A stretch of 64,000 bases of DNA from Biomphalaria glabrata (Eukaryota > Mollusca > Gastropoda > Planorbidae). Under the pieces are notes generated by a model that saw only the letters and a program-made list of their open reading frames with translations, searched no databases and had not been told where the DNA came from. How positions within the stretch are numbered: position 1 is the first letter of the stretch; the number at the start of each line of letters is the position of its first letter. Below, in pieces: positions 24,430 to 37,100 of the stretch. The translations under genes were made by a program, and so were the position numbers. Location: contig NC_074719.1 of assembly GCF_947242115.1 (NCBI RefSeq), positions 45,260,884 to 45,324,883 of the forward strand. The letters are read 5' to 3'.

Positions 24430-27400
24430 AGTCACTAGTCAGACTTAATTTTTTAAATTACTTATTATTATTGACATTAATATCATCATAATGAGTCCGA
24501 CTATGACTTATATTTATATTTATAATATTATAATCTAAATAATATAATTATAATAATATTAAATGTAATAATTATAATACTAGACAACTAGTCTTACTAG
24601 AGTATATTGAAAATTCTAATTACTAAATTAGTATACTGTATACAGTAATTACTAGGCTAGAGGTCTAGATTACTCTAGTCACTCTACTCTACTGACTCTA
24701 GTACTCTAGATTGACAGACTCAGACTAGACATCTAGATAGTAAGATACGTCTAACTCTAGATCATACTATAGTAGCTTCTTATATTAGGCACAGCTCATC
24801 AAAATCTCCTTTAAGAAACACGTCGCTTTTTTTGTTTATAATTAATTTGTTTTTATGTTTGGAGCTAAAAACGATGTTTTGGGACAGTGCATGTCCAATT
24901 TTAGATAAGTTCCTGTATTTTTGTTCCGCTTTTCCAAAGCAGATGGCAGTTTTTTTAGATTCTCGGTAACCAAGTATGTAAAGCTGTTGTTTAAACCTCC
25001 CCCGGCAATTCATACCCATATAAGGGATGAAGGCTATATTATGAGCCTGTTTGATCATAGGCTGGTGGATCTATCAAAATAAGCTTCCAAACATCTTTAG
25101 AAAGACATTCCAATCACATTCATACAGTTAGCTGTTAAATAAAATTAAAAAAGGAGGTGTTTCAATGAATAATAATGAATTAAACACATTCTCCTATAGT
25201 GCACAAGGCAAAATCGTAATAAGAAATATTATTGGGATTAATAAATCTATGATTTTTTTCAATAAATAAATGTGACCTAGATCGAGAAATCTAGAATATA
25301 TAATTTATGAATGAAAGAAAAAGTGCGGGCTGCTAATTTGAAGCCAGAGACCATGCCCACTGCAGGTGATCACGCCAGGCGAGCGCTGGTGGTGAGGAGA
25401 AATATACACTAGGCGTGTAGTGTCACAACCTATCATACAGGCAGTGGAGGGAAGGGGGAGAGAGTCATGAAAAGAATTATAAGCATCTATGGGAGGGAGG
25501 GGATGTAACAAAACGAACATCCAAATTATGAAAAGAAGAGGGTCCTTGGATGGGAATTAAAAGAAAGAGACAGATAATACATGTAGCCTAGTTGAAAATA
25601 TCATGTTTGTTGAATTATAATAATTAATTTATAGATCTATAATTACCGGTATAAGAAAGAGACAGATAATACATGTAGCCTAGTTGAAAATATCATGTTT
25701 GTTGAATTACAATAATTAATTTATAGATCTATAATTACCGGTATATAGATTTATTTCTGTTTCTACACATAGATTATATAGGTAGGCATATATATATATA
25801 TATATATATATCTAGAGAGAGAGAGAGAGGCAATATACTATAAATACATATTGCAGAAGTGAATCTACTTCTTTTAATACAATCTAAATAATTTTTAATT
25901 AACACAGATATAATTTATTAGCAATAACATAGTGGTGTTTCTTAACGGTGCTCGATGTGTGCTGAAGGAGAAAGCACAAAAACTGCGTTTATTATAGGAG
26001 CATGAAGTGACCTGATTTATTTTAAAATAAAATCTTGACTATGGGTGGTAATTCAAAGAAACACAGCTATTTTTATAGTCCTTTAGTTGCAGAATAAGAA
26101 TCTGCTTTCAGTTTTTTTGTAAGTTAAACCGTCACCAAATAAAAAAATAAAACAAAAATTTGACCTAGTTCCCGAATACGGTGTGCCTAATATAAGAATC
26201 TACTATAGATGTAGATAAGATTCTAATCTAGATCTAGATCTAGTTACTAGATCTAGTATAACGTATAATCTTACTCAGTTTAAATTTCCTGTTAGTATTA
26301 TCAACTTATAGATCTTGAACTAAACTCTATATAGATAATGCAGACCCAACAACAGATTAAATCTAGAATCTAATAGATCTAGATCTAGTCTTTGACATAT
26401 TTTAGTCTTGGAATTTGTCATTTAAGCAGACCGCTAATAACAAATCAATTTATTTGTTTATCTGCCAGTTAGTCTAATGTTATTATGATTCAATGTAACG
26501 ATCTATATATAGATAATAGATCTAGTTCTATTTAGTTTAAATATTAAATACATTACCCTAATGAATAGTTACAACATTAACTAATTATGGTTTAAATTAT
26601 TGAAAATAACGGTAGTTATCAATGGTGCTTAAAATTACATAGATAGATGAAGATCTAGATTCTATATTAATTTTCGAAAACGAAAAAAAAACAAAAAACA
26701 ACCATCCCTTATAAATCTAGAATTCTAGATTAGTATTTTGTTTCAACATTTTGAAAAAATGTGGCATTAATAAGATGTGAAACTGCTATTGACTGGATTC
26801 AAACTGATTGTAAAAATAATGAACCTATCCCAAACATTGGTTGCTAGATCTAGAATTTAGATCCTCTTGTTGCCTCTTCATCTCTTGATCTAGATCTAGA
26901 CTTTAGATCTATATCCTGTAGATTATATATAGATTCTATTTAATAGGTACTAAAACATGATCATACTATTTAATATTATAGACCCCTCTCCTCTAGATTC
27001 TAGGTAATCTGGAGAATCCAAATTTTATAATAAAATAGCCTAAGGGTATACGGTATACCAAAGCCAAAGCAAAATAGGCAGATCTTGACTATTACAGTCT
27101 TACTCTACTGACTTTAAGTAGTCTAGTAACTATTTGACTATCAGTCTATTACTATAATTTATTAATTATATTATTAATATAGATTTAGTAGTAAGTCTCT
27201 ACCTTTTTAGACTTTCTAAAGTTTCTTTACCAAGATAACCAAGAAAGATTATATAATAATATTATATATTAATTAAATTAATAGCTCTAACTCTAGCCTG
27301 TCAATTTTGTTTTAATCAAAATAATCTGAAAATATTCTTTCCTTTAAAAAAAAAAACTTTTTAGGGAAGAGGTTTACTTGGTGTTATATTGAGTTGTGTT
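24430..27400. other. AT-rich DNA dense in CTAGA/AGATCT motifs, no gene
   Basis: No exon recognised. The stretch is strikingly enriched in TCTAGA, CTAGTC and AGATCT words (for example near 24650-24760, 26210-26260 and 26370-26400), like cryptically simple DNA. It includes a (TA)n/(GA)n run at about 25787-25829 and the 92-bp duplication at 25561-25744. The upstream, non-coding exon(s) of the palmitoyltransferase gene may lie here. Confidence 0.45.
25561..25744 (+). repeat. 92-bp direct tandem duplication
   Basis: Units 25561-25652 and 25653-25744 begin AAGAAAGAGACAGATAATAC and end ATTACCGGTAT; I see one difference (T/C), so the duplication is recent. Confidence 0.9.
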
Positions 27401-27462
27401 TGCTGAGCGCCTAACGGCACCACAGAAATCTAATGCTAGATACCTCCAACCCTCCTTTACCT

Positions 27463-27745
27463 TACCTTAAAGTAAAGTTCCCCTTTCAGACCTTGTGGTC
27501 AATTGGGCAGATGATGTAAGGGTCATCTGTTTCTGTGGCCCATGGTTAATGAAGGTGTCATGTGGCCAGCACAATGACCAACCACCTTTACTTTTCCCCA
27601 ACTAATGTCAGGTACCCATTAGAGCTGGGTGGACTCAGGCACCCAAAGATCCTAAAGTTAAAAATCCCAGTCTTCACTAGAATTCAAACCCAGGATCCCC
27701 AGTTTGGAAACCAAGCACTTTACCGCTCAGCCACTGTGCCTCCTA
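27463..27745 (-). repeat. SINE family A copy
   Basis: Reverse copy: tail TAAAGTAAAGTTCCCCTTTC, body TGGCCAGCACAATGACCA and CCAACTAATGTCAGGTACCC, head CCGCTCAGCCACTGTGCC. Nearly full length. Confidence 0.85.
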
Positions 27746-27749
27746 TACT

Positions 27750-28520
27750 TTACCTATCCCTTAGTCTGTTGGACCATTGGGGCACCATGCAAGATTTGTC
27801 GACCGTCTTTCTTCATTCCTGTCTTTTTCCTTAGAACCTCTTTCAATGTCAGGCCCATCCATTTTTTTATGTTGTCTTCCCATCGCTTTCTCTGTCTGCC
27901 TCTTTTTCTTTTTCTTGGTACTGTTCCCTGAAGGAAGGTCTTTGAGAGCCCTGAAGACTTTGTAATATGGTCACAGATTTTTAGCTTGCATTTTTTTTAC
28001 GATAGTTAATAGGTCATCATGGGGGTCCAATCACTGCAGTAACCCTGTCTCTAATTTCTTGGTTTGTGATGCTGTCTTAAAATGTTCAGGTTTCGTTCCC
28101 TCTTCTGAGACAATAGCTCCAAGGTATTTGAAGCTACTGAAACTAGTCAGCTTTTCACCTCCAATACTAATGCCCCTTTTAAAGCCCTGTTAGCTATTGG
28201 TTATAATTTGTTGTTTTTTCTGCATTTATTTGCATACCATATGCTGTGAAAGTCTTGTCTACGCGCATCACCAAGTCAGCTATTCTTTTCTTCTGTCCCT
28301 GCTAGGCCATCAATGTCATCAGCGAAGCGCAAGTTAATTCTTCTTCCTCTAATGCTTACAGTACCTTCATAGCCCTTGAGAGCATTTTCCATTATCCTTT
28401 CAAGGAAAATATTGAAAAGTGTTGGTGAAAGTAGGCGGCCTTATTTTACTTCAACTGTGGTTTTAAACCAGTCCCCAATATTATTGTTAAAGTACATAGC
28501 ACTGGTAGTGAACATATAGC
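27750..28520 (-). repeat. RTE-like LINE reverse transcriptase remnant
   Basis: The minus strand reads, with interruptions, GDWFKTTVEVK, LLSPTLFNIFLERIMENALK, YEGTVSIRGRRINLRFADDI, then DKTFTAYGMQINAEKTT: the palm of a LINE reverse transcriptase with its FADD box. Toward 27760-27830 the ORF2 C-terminal end (NLAWCPNGPTD) appears. Decayed. Confidence 0.75.
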
Positions 28521-28529
28521 CTCAGTAAA

Positions 28530-28780
28530 AACACACCACTCTCCACGGTCTCTTGCCAGTTTTTTAATGGCTTCCCACCTCTTTCCTGTCCTCTCGGCTT
28601 CATCTAGTATACTGCGTCACCACATTCTTTTTGGTCTTCCTCTACATCTTGTTCCCTGGGGGGTTCCACTCTAAGGCCTGTCTAGCTCTGTTATTGGTAT
28701 CTTTTCTAAGGGTGTGACCAATCCATCTCCACTTCCTCTCTAAGATCTGCACCTGTAAATTTTTCTGCCCACTCATCTTC
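28530..28780 (-). repeat. RTE-like LINE ORF2 C-terminal fragment
   Basis: The minus strand reads LERKWRWIGHTLRKDTNNRA then RQALEWNPPG, the conserved WRWIGH...LEWNPQGKR region of RTE-like ORF2. The same region lies on the plus strand at 53290-53690. Confidence 0.75.
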
Positions 28781-29070
28781 CACAGTTTGGTGTTTTCTAT
28801 TTTGTTGTACCACTGCAGTTAATCATGGTCTAGTGCTCACATTCAGATGTAAACAAAATTAGATAAGTGACTGTACCCTTAGAATTTAGAGTACAATTTA
28901 AATAGGATTGAAATAGTAAGATAAATTGTCTTTGCCAATTAACTTTCAAAGTCAATGACTTATCATTGCAGACTGCAGTTAGTATAACATTCATTTATGT
29001 TTTTTTAAGTGTGGCATTATAAATTAACATTTAATTATCAATTTAAAATCATCTTTCTTTTATTTCAGAC

Positions 29071-29892
29071 ATGCTTCACCTGCCAAGAACAAGAAACGAC
29101 AAACTCCTGTTCATAGTGTTTTGGCTCGGCGGACTGTTTACATTATATTATGAGTGCTGTCTTGTGTTGGCTTCATACCATGACAGCTGGAATGGCTATG
29201 TGACATTTCATGTCACCTTTTCTGCTGTTTTAGCATTGTATATTTACCTGTACATGTTCATGTTAATACGCTCCGACATATCTACCAACAGCATTATTAT
29301 AAAGAATGGTGATTTGTCAGAGGGGTGGAAATATTGTCAAAGGTGCCAAAGGAACGCTCCACCTCGCTCCCACCACTGTAAGTGCTGTGACCTGTGCATT
29401 CTCAAACGGGATCACCACTGCTGGTTTGCTGGTTATTGTGTCGGGTACAGCAACCACCGCTACTTTATCTGTATGGCGTTTTACATGAGCCTGGCAGGCA
29501 TTTACGCCAATGTTTACAACTGGGAGTTTTTCTTGAAGGTCAAAGGGGGTCTGGCCTGGTCCACAGTGCCTGGTTTGTTGGCACCTCACGTCGGGCTCAT
29601 TTTTGGAGTTTACTCTTGGTACGAGTTTTTTATCACCTTAACCACAACTGTGGGGGCGCTTTTTACATTTCTCTTTGTCTGGCTTCTAGCCATACAGATT
29701 ATACAGTTCTCTACCGGCCAGGTGAAATATGAGCGCAAGAACAACATTTTTGACTATGCCACTGGGTACAAAAATACTTTTAAGGAAATTTTCGGATCAG
29801 CTGGATTGTGGGTATTCTTAATTCCATTCATTCCCACCAAATTACCAGGAGATGGAACAAGATTTGCAAAAGTAGACCGGAAATTGAACTAG
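29071..29892 (+). CDS. DHHC palmitoyltransferase, ZDHHC24-like
   Basis: 273 residues in a single coding exon; a splice acceptor TTTTATTTCAG ends 2 bp before ATG 29071, so a 5'-UTR intron is likely. Two N-terminal membrane helices (about 12-34 and 43-66), then the cysteine-rich zinc domain: YCQRCQRNAPPRSHHCKCC and CILKRDHHCWFAGYCVGYSN, with the DHHC box at 114-117 and catalytic Cys 117. Two more helices follow (about 131-149 and 185-212), then a PaCCT-like YKNTFKEIFG and the C-terminal LPGDG that ZDHHC24 shares. GW-YC-x2-C-x5-PPRS-x-HC also matches ZDHHC24. Known role: S-acylation of membrane proteins at Golgi/ER membranes; this subfamily's substrates are poorly known. Poly(A) signal near 29900. 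Human ZDHHC24 is 284 residues, so this is full length. Confidence 0.92.
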   Translation: MLHLPRTRNDKLLFIVFWLGGLFTLYYECCLVLASYHDSWNGYVTFHVTFSAVLALYIYLYMFMLIRSDISTNSIIIKNGDLSEGWKYCQRCQRNAPPRSHHCKCCDLCILKRDHHCWFAGYCVGYSNHRYFICMAFYMSLAGIYANVYNWEFFLKVKGGLAWSTVPGLLAPHVGLIFGVYSWYEFFITLTTTVGALFTFLFVWLLAIQIIQFSTGQVKYERKNNIFDYATGYKNTFKEIFGSAGLWVFLIPFIPTKLPGDGTRFAKVDRKLN

Positions 29893-31340
29893 TTTTATAA
29901 TAAAATGTTAGATTTGTTTTTCAAATTATGTATAACTTTTTACTTCTAGAATACGTTAATGCCAGTTGGAGAGTAACTGTCTTTAAATTAATTGCATCTT
30001 TGGATTTACAATTCAGTGTGAAAGCTCATACTTTTTATAAATGGCTTAGGTAAATGTGAATATACAATGTTTTTGATGAATTAAAATATTGTTTATACTG
30101 ATATCAACATGTACACGGCAATGTCCATCATGCAATATGAACTTATCATATGTAATTGATGTTGTTTCTTTGTAAAATGTTTGCATGTTTCGGATGTTCC
30201 CTCAGAATTGGAGATAATCTACTTCCTAGTCCAAACCTCCTGCAGGATAACGGGGGATGGCAGTGGGCAGGATATGAATCCAGCACCATCTATACAACCT
30301 AACGACAGTCCAACATGCATACCACACCACCAGGCAGCCACCTTGATATTATAGCTATGGCTATAAAGTTGCTTGTTTGATGATTTTACCTTCATATCAA
30401 GTCATCTGATATATCCATGAAAATGTGATCATTTATGTCTACATTATTTTTTACATGTACATAAATTAAATAACTAAATTAACTAACTATGCCATGAACA
30501 AAAAAAAATTTTTTTTAAAGATTTGTTTCATAATCTAATGTAATGAAAAGGTTAATGTTTTTTACTTACCTTCTTGATTTCCCTAATGGTACATGAGGCA
30601 GAGGATGCAAAGTTTAATACCTTTAAAAGTCTACATTTAATTGGCCTGATTGGGGAATAGGACAATGACTAACTCCCATGATAATTTCGAGTAATCAATC
30701 AAGGAAATTTGACTCAGGGATGTTCTTTCACCTTGTTATAAACTCCTCAGTTTAGCTGGAAATATTACCCCATGTCATAACATTGTTTTACTTGATATAA
30801 TATCAGATAATAATTCGCTAGACCATTTCTTAATTTTTATTTTATTCAGATTTATATTTAGTCAGTGCTTTTTTTGTTAAAAAAAAAAAAATAGGTGCCG
30901 GTACGGTACCCAGTAGTTGATTGCCTAACTGTTAACTACTAAAAATTATTAATATACGTTAAAATACATGAAAAGTAATATTTTTTTCAAAAAGGTGGCG
31001 TACCATCACAACAAAAAGCCCTGTATTTAGTAACGATTGCTGCATTGTTGATTTTGTTTTCCTTTTAATAAAATCAAAAAAAAAAAAGGCCCACAGTCTT
31101 TTGAATGCATTATTTAATTTCTAAGATTTTTGGTGTAAAATGTTGTCTTAATTTTCATTAATCTATGAATATCTAAAAGACAGAAAAAAATTGTCTTTGC
31201 AGTTGAGCATGTGTTCTACAACTTAAAGGCCTATGTTTCAGTTTAATCCAACTTTTTAAATAATCCAACTTTTTAAATAATCCAACTTTTTAAAAAGTAT
31301 TCCTGTTTGCTTTGAATATTTATTTATGAGCTAGGACTAA
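29893..31340. other. 3'-UTR and intergenic DNA
   Basis: AATAAA at about 29899-29906 is a plausible poly(A) signal just past the stop. One SINE (30165-30345) and a short triplicated block near 31248-31296 (TAATCCAACTTTTTAAA) are present. No other gene is seen. Confidence 0.5.
30165..30345 (-). repeat. SINE family B copy
   Basis: Reverse copy: TTTGTAAAATGTTTGCATG tail, CCAAACCTCCTGCAGGATAA, ACGACAGTCCAACATGCATA, head CACCACCAGGCAGCCA. Confidence 0.8.
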
Positions 31341-31410
31341 TTTGTTCAAGTGCTTCTTCTACCCAAGTACCCTATTATAGCATGGAACTGGTTGCATGAA
31401 TCAGCCAGGG
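31340..31410 (+). repeat. LINE fragment, AWNGLPE family
   Basis: CTTCTTCTACCCAAGTACCC, ATAGCATGGAACTGGTTGCA and TGAATCAGCCAGGG correspond to the FFPSAIRAWNGLPES coding end of the LINE. It stops at the LTR retrotransposon's target site. Confidence 0.6.
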
Positions 31411-31414
31411 TTTG

Positions 31415-31784
31415 TGTTAGACACCTTATTTATATAGGTTAGTTATTTTAGTTATTTAGCGACGCACCATAGTAGACGCATATTGAACGGGACTAGTGAC
31501 GTTTGGGATATGTTGGGTTAGAGACCGGAAAATCAGTTAGCGATAGAACAATCCAGGGTAACGACGTGTTTAGTGACAGAGACTTCTACTGTGGCCTTTT
31601 ATCATAATAAATATATATTAACTTGTTCATCATCGTTGACTACATCTCTTCACCTGTTACAATCGATGTGCCAGTTCTTGTTTGTGTTGTTGGTCAACTA
31701 CACGTAATACACCCGAACAATTACACCCAAACGATTGCAGAGTAATTGGTTGACTTCAAGACAGCCTGAACTAGCAACATCACA
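31415..31784 (+). repeat. 5' LTR of the Gmr1-like element
   Basis: Starts TGTTAGACACC and ends ACATCACA. Contains an AATAAATATATATT stretch that could serve as the poly(A) signal region. No difference from the 3' LTR noticed by eye. Confidence 0.93.
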
Positions 31785-34171
31785 GTGGCGACCCCGAACC
31801 TCGAAGCCGAACCTCGAAGCCGGACCCCTGTTGAAGACGAACATCGTACCGGACCTCGAAGCAGAACGTTTACTCAGGTGAGGGTCGTGCACTCGAAGTT
31901 ATAAGATTTCATCGGAGTACGGCTGAACACAGCAGCATCGCAGAGTGACTTTGTTCTAGATCTACATACAGTCGTCGCCTGTTTGATCGCACGTTCAACG
32001 AGCCGTTAACTCAGGGTGACCTTCGTCAGGACAGTAATCATCGTAACGTCTGGTCTACTTAACCAGTATAGTATCAAAGCCTGATCTTCATATGCTGAAT
32101 CGACCTACAACCAGAGAAACCGTTCATTCATAACGGGTGAGAGATCGTTAGTGAACCTGTTGGACATATTTTTTCTTCGTCATAGGAGCCACGTCGAGTA
32201 TCAAGTTTTACCTCGTCAGTTTCGAGAAGGACAGTTTGCCCGCTGTCAGAAGTATTGTGAGTACTACAAGTTTGGTAGCTAACTAAATCGAAATCGCTCT
32301 GTCGTCTTACCCTTGGAGAGATTCTTGTGGAGCAGTTTGCTCATTGAACCGGTTGCTTGCCACGTTTATAACGGTCACTGTGTTTAACCTTTGGAAGGTT
32401 AGTGAAGTAATCTTTATCAGTACTGAACATTGACATATCTAGTATTCGTCGGTCTAGACCATATCTAGACTTGTTAGCAGTGAAGTTGTGGAAACAGCTA
32501 CATCCACTTAATTTCGTTGAAAACCGTTAATCGTCTAACGGAACGTCGTCGGAGGTGACCTTGGTTTCACCTAGTCTACATTGGACAGTTGGTCTAGTGA
32601 AGCAGAGTACAACAGCAAACTTCGTCGTACTACCAGAGTAGCAGCAGAAGCAGTGAACTATTTTAGAAAGCCGTTATTCGTCAGCCCAGATCAAGTCATC
32701 GTCAAGAAAGTCGTTATTCGTCAGCCCAGATCAAGTCATCGTCAAGAAAGTCGTTATTCGTCAGCCCAGATCAAGTCATCGTCAAGAAATTCGTTATTCG
32801 TCAGTCGTCCAGATCAAGTTGCCGTCAAGAGACTGTTATTTGTCAGTAGTCGTCTACACAAGTCAAGTCATCGCCAGAAGAACCGTTAACCTATTCGTCA
32901 GTAACTGTGTACACAAAGTCGTCGGAACTACACATACGGTCATCAACAGTCACCGAAGGAACCGAAACATTTTACTGTGGCATATCAGGACATCTGTGGC
33001 ATTACGTGGGATACTAGTAGCACCGGAGAACAGAGTCAGAACTGGAAGAGAGGCAGTGGAATTTGTTGTGATCTAGCATATTCGGGAGTCCGAACAAAGG
33101 GATCTTTCTTATCAAAAGCTAAGTGCCATTTTTCTTATTAGTATATGTTTAGATTGCCCTTAGAAATAGATTTTGTCTAAATTTGGTACGTTAGCCTGAG
33201 TAAAATCAGGTGGTGCGCCTTAAAACCCGTCGGGGTAGAAGACGTAATTTAGATGAAAAGCTATATTATACGTTTAGGGTTGTAATTTGTTTTGTTTGTG
33301 TAAACGTCATATCCGTTGTTGCCTGGTTACTTCGTGACGTTATCATTGTGTGCCATATTGTCATATCCCAACCCATAGCGATAGTCTCATTTTAATTATT
33401 TCATTTGTTTATATTATTTTAAATTATTTATTTTTATTAATTTAATTAGATCTGTATTTTTTTTTCACTTAATGATAGAAAGTGCGGGTAGGATTCTTTC
33501 ATTGTGAATCAGACTAAAATAATTTTAGTTTGAGCGGTTAAAATCAAATATGATTTTGCCATGAGAATAATGCCGAAACTGGCTATGTAGTCAAACACTA
33601 TCGTCTGGCTAAATTTAGATCTGCAAATTGTTGTACATCTCTTTGGTACAATTTAATTATCTAGACTCTAATTTGAAATATTATTAAGTTGAAGATGAAT
33701 GAAGGTAGTACATTCTAGATATATATCTTGTTGAAGATATATTTGACATTGTATAAACATATTTGTTTTATACGGTTAAATAGAACCATAATCTACTCTA
33801 GATCTAGACTCTAGACAGTCTTTGAATTTACTCTAGACATTTTAGTCATACCAGATTTTAAAATTGATCATAGTTGGTCATACTAGATCTAAAAGTCATA
33901 GTGCTCTTGATAACTATAGATCTAAATTGTATTATTATATATACTATAATATACTAGATTTAAATTTGGGTGATACTAGATCTAATATACAGATTTGAAT
34001 ATAACCATAATAACTCAGACTAGATTTATACATTTACTAAATCTATAGATAGAGACATAACATTTAAAATTTGTATAAAAGTGTGGAAAAACATAAATAT
34101 AAAATAAGTTTAAAGTATAGCCATAACCAATATAGGCTAAGTAAAAATATATATATAAAATATAAAACACA
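31785..34171 (+). other. Long leader of the LTR element, with a 40-bp tandem repeat
   Basis: About 2.4 kb between LTR and gag start, without an obvious reading frame. At 32672-32791 a 40-bp unit (CGTTATTCGTCAGCCCAGAT plus CAAGTCATCGTCAAGAAAGT) is repeated three times, with weaker copies to about 32880. The part after 33660 becomes AT-rich and CTAGATCT-rich. Confidence 0.75.
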
Positions 34172-37100
34172 ATGGCTACATTATCATATGTGGACCTTAA
34201 GGAGGTTAAGGAAACAGCTATGCAGGATGGAAAGGCCATGGAGTTAAAAGGAAAAGACTTAGCAGCTTATGTACAGCAAGTTGTGAAGGAAGAAACGGAA
34301 CGTCAAAGACAAGAGATAGAAAGACAAGAAGAAAGGCAAGACAAAGAGAGAGAAAAAATTAGAGAACATGAAGCTAAAATGGAGAAGATGAGATTGGATG
34401 CAGCACAAGTCAGAGCTCAAACTGAACAAGGAAATAACACAAATAACTCAAATAATTATACCACTCAAAGAGACAACCCTAATTCGCAGACATGGCTAAA
34501 GAGAAAGATACAAAGTTTTGATGAACAGAAGGATGACATTGGTGATTTTCTGAAAAGATATGAGGCAAAAATGTCTACATTTAATATGCCTGAAGAAGAA
34601 TGGTCTGAAATACTGATAGACTTTGTTCATGGTCAAGCTCTAACAATATGCCAAAATCATGACCATCATATTGATGATAGCTATCAGGTTTTAAAAAGAG
34701 AGTTATTGAATGCATATGGTCATAATGCTACAACTTTTAGAAAGAAATACTTTGACAATATACCATCATTAGGAATAGAACCCCAAACTACCATTAATAT
34801 GGAAAAGGATTTTTTCAATAAGTGGGTAAAATTAGAAAAAGTAACAAACTCTTATGAAGGATTAAAAAATTTTATTCTAGTGGACAACTTTGTAAATAAA
34901 TGTGATCCTCAATTACAATCTTTTATTAGAGAAAGAAACCCAAAAACTATAGATGAAATAACAGAGATAATGAGAGTATACAAAAATGCCTATCCAAATA
35001 AACCATTTTCTGATAGGGATAAGAGCAAAGTAGATTTAATAGGATACACCAAAGAAAATGTTGATAGAAGTAGAAATAGAAACAGATCAAATAGTGGAAA
35101 TAGAAAATATAGTGAAATAACCTGTTTTAAATGTCAAGGAAAAGGTCATATAGCAGCTAACTGTAGAAGAGGGAATAGTAGGTCTGGAAGTAGAAATAGA
35201 TACAATGAACAAAATAACAGTAGATATAGGAGTAGAGATAGGAATGACAGGGGAAATTATAGAAATAGGAGTTACAGTAGGGAATACAAAAATAAAGGTA
35301 CAGATAGGATATATTTCATGGAAGGAAATAGGAACAATTTTGCAGTGTACCCAGGGTTTGTAGATAGAATTCCGGTGGAATTAATCAGGGATTCAGGTTG
35401 TAACACCTTGGCAGTAAAAACTAAATTTGTCAAACCTCATTGGTATAAAGGGTTTACTAGGAAAGTAGAATTAGCAGATGGCACTGTAAGGGAATTTAAA
35501 GCTATAAGGGTATACATTGAAACTCCATTTTTCACTGGTTATTGTGATGGCATTGCAATACCAGAAATGAGATATGATATGTTAGTAGGAAACATAAAAG
35601 GAGTTAAAGAATGTTCAAGAAAAGAATTAGAAGACTGGCAAAACAAATACAAAAACATAAGACAAAATCATGAAAACATAGAAACACAAAATATAACAAG
35701 TATGATAATAACAAGATCAATGGATAAACAAAGTAAGAAACAGGAAAATACAATAAATGTAATAAGTAATGATAAAGAAAAAGAAACCAATAATGTAATA
35801 CAAATAGAAAATACAGATGTTAAGGAAAGAGAGATAGAAAATGAAACACAAAATAGTCTGGAAACACAAATATCTCAAAGTGAAAAAGAAACAACACCCA
35901 CATTTGCATTAGAACAAATGAATGACAATATTATTGGGAAAATTTATTCAAGAATATTAGATAAAAACAATAATAATCCAATGGAGAAATTTTGTATAGA
36001 GAATAAAATATTATTTAGACAAACAAGTAATGATAACAAGAAAATAAAACAACTTGTCTTACCACAGAAATATTGGAAAGATGTTTTAATCATGACACAT
36101 GATAATAATTTAGCAGCACATAGGGGAGTAAAGAAATGTTATAGGAATTTGTCAAAACAAGTATTTTGGCCCAAAATGAAAGCAACAATCAACAAATACA
36201 TAAACTCATGTGACATATGTCAAAAGAGATCTAACAAAAGCCTAGTGAATAAAGCACCTATTCAAGAAATGGATGAACCTACAGCACCATTTCAGAAAGT
36301 ATCTATTGATTTAATAGGTCCTTTAATTCAAACTGAAAATAATAACAAATACATTCTAACAGTAATAGACATGTTTAGTAGATATCCAGAGGCAATCCCA
36401 TTATCAAATACAAGTGCAGAGAATATCATTAATGCCATAACTCAAAAAGTAATTACAAGACATGGTATACCTAAAATTATATTGAGTGATCAGGGATCTC
36501 AGTTCAAATCAGAACAATTTAAGAAATGGACTAAACAATACAATATACAACACATATACTCTTCGGTTTACCACCCGGAGAGTAACGGTTTATGTGAACG
36601 ATATGGTGGATCATTAAAAAGATCACTAACAAAGATAATTCAGAATAATCAGAACAAGTGGGATCATTACATTAACTATGTACTATTTGCTCATAGAAAC
36701 AACATCCATGAAGCAACACAATTTTCACCATATGAAATAATACATGGAAGAAAACCCAGAGATGAATTAGATGTTTTTAAAGAAAATCTAATAGACAATG
36801 AGAATAAATTAAATAATGACAGTGAAACAACAATCACAACAGAATTGAAAGAAATATGGACTCAAGCATATAACAACAATAAGAAATATAAACAAAGTGC
36901 TCATGAGAATCTAAATAAGAAAAGACAATTGAAAACACTAGAAGTAGGAAACAACGTATTAATATTAATAAATGACCTGAAAAATAAAATTGGTAAACAA
37001 TGGAAAGGTCCATTTAAGGTGATAAAACAAATTAGTGATGTCAATTATCAAATTGAAATAAATGGGAAAGTTAAAACATATCACATAAATAATTTGAAAC

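Noticed and set aside
29317-29732. Overlapping frames of 60-112 codons on both strands within the palmitoyltransferase
   Set aside because: Shadows of the clearly conserved DHHC frame.
32581-33076. Frames of 85-102 codons in the LTR leader
   Set aside because: They follow the 40-bp repeat, show no retroviral or host domain and overlap each other; treated as leader sequence.
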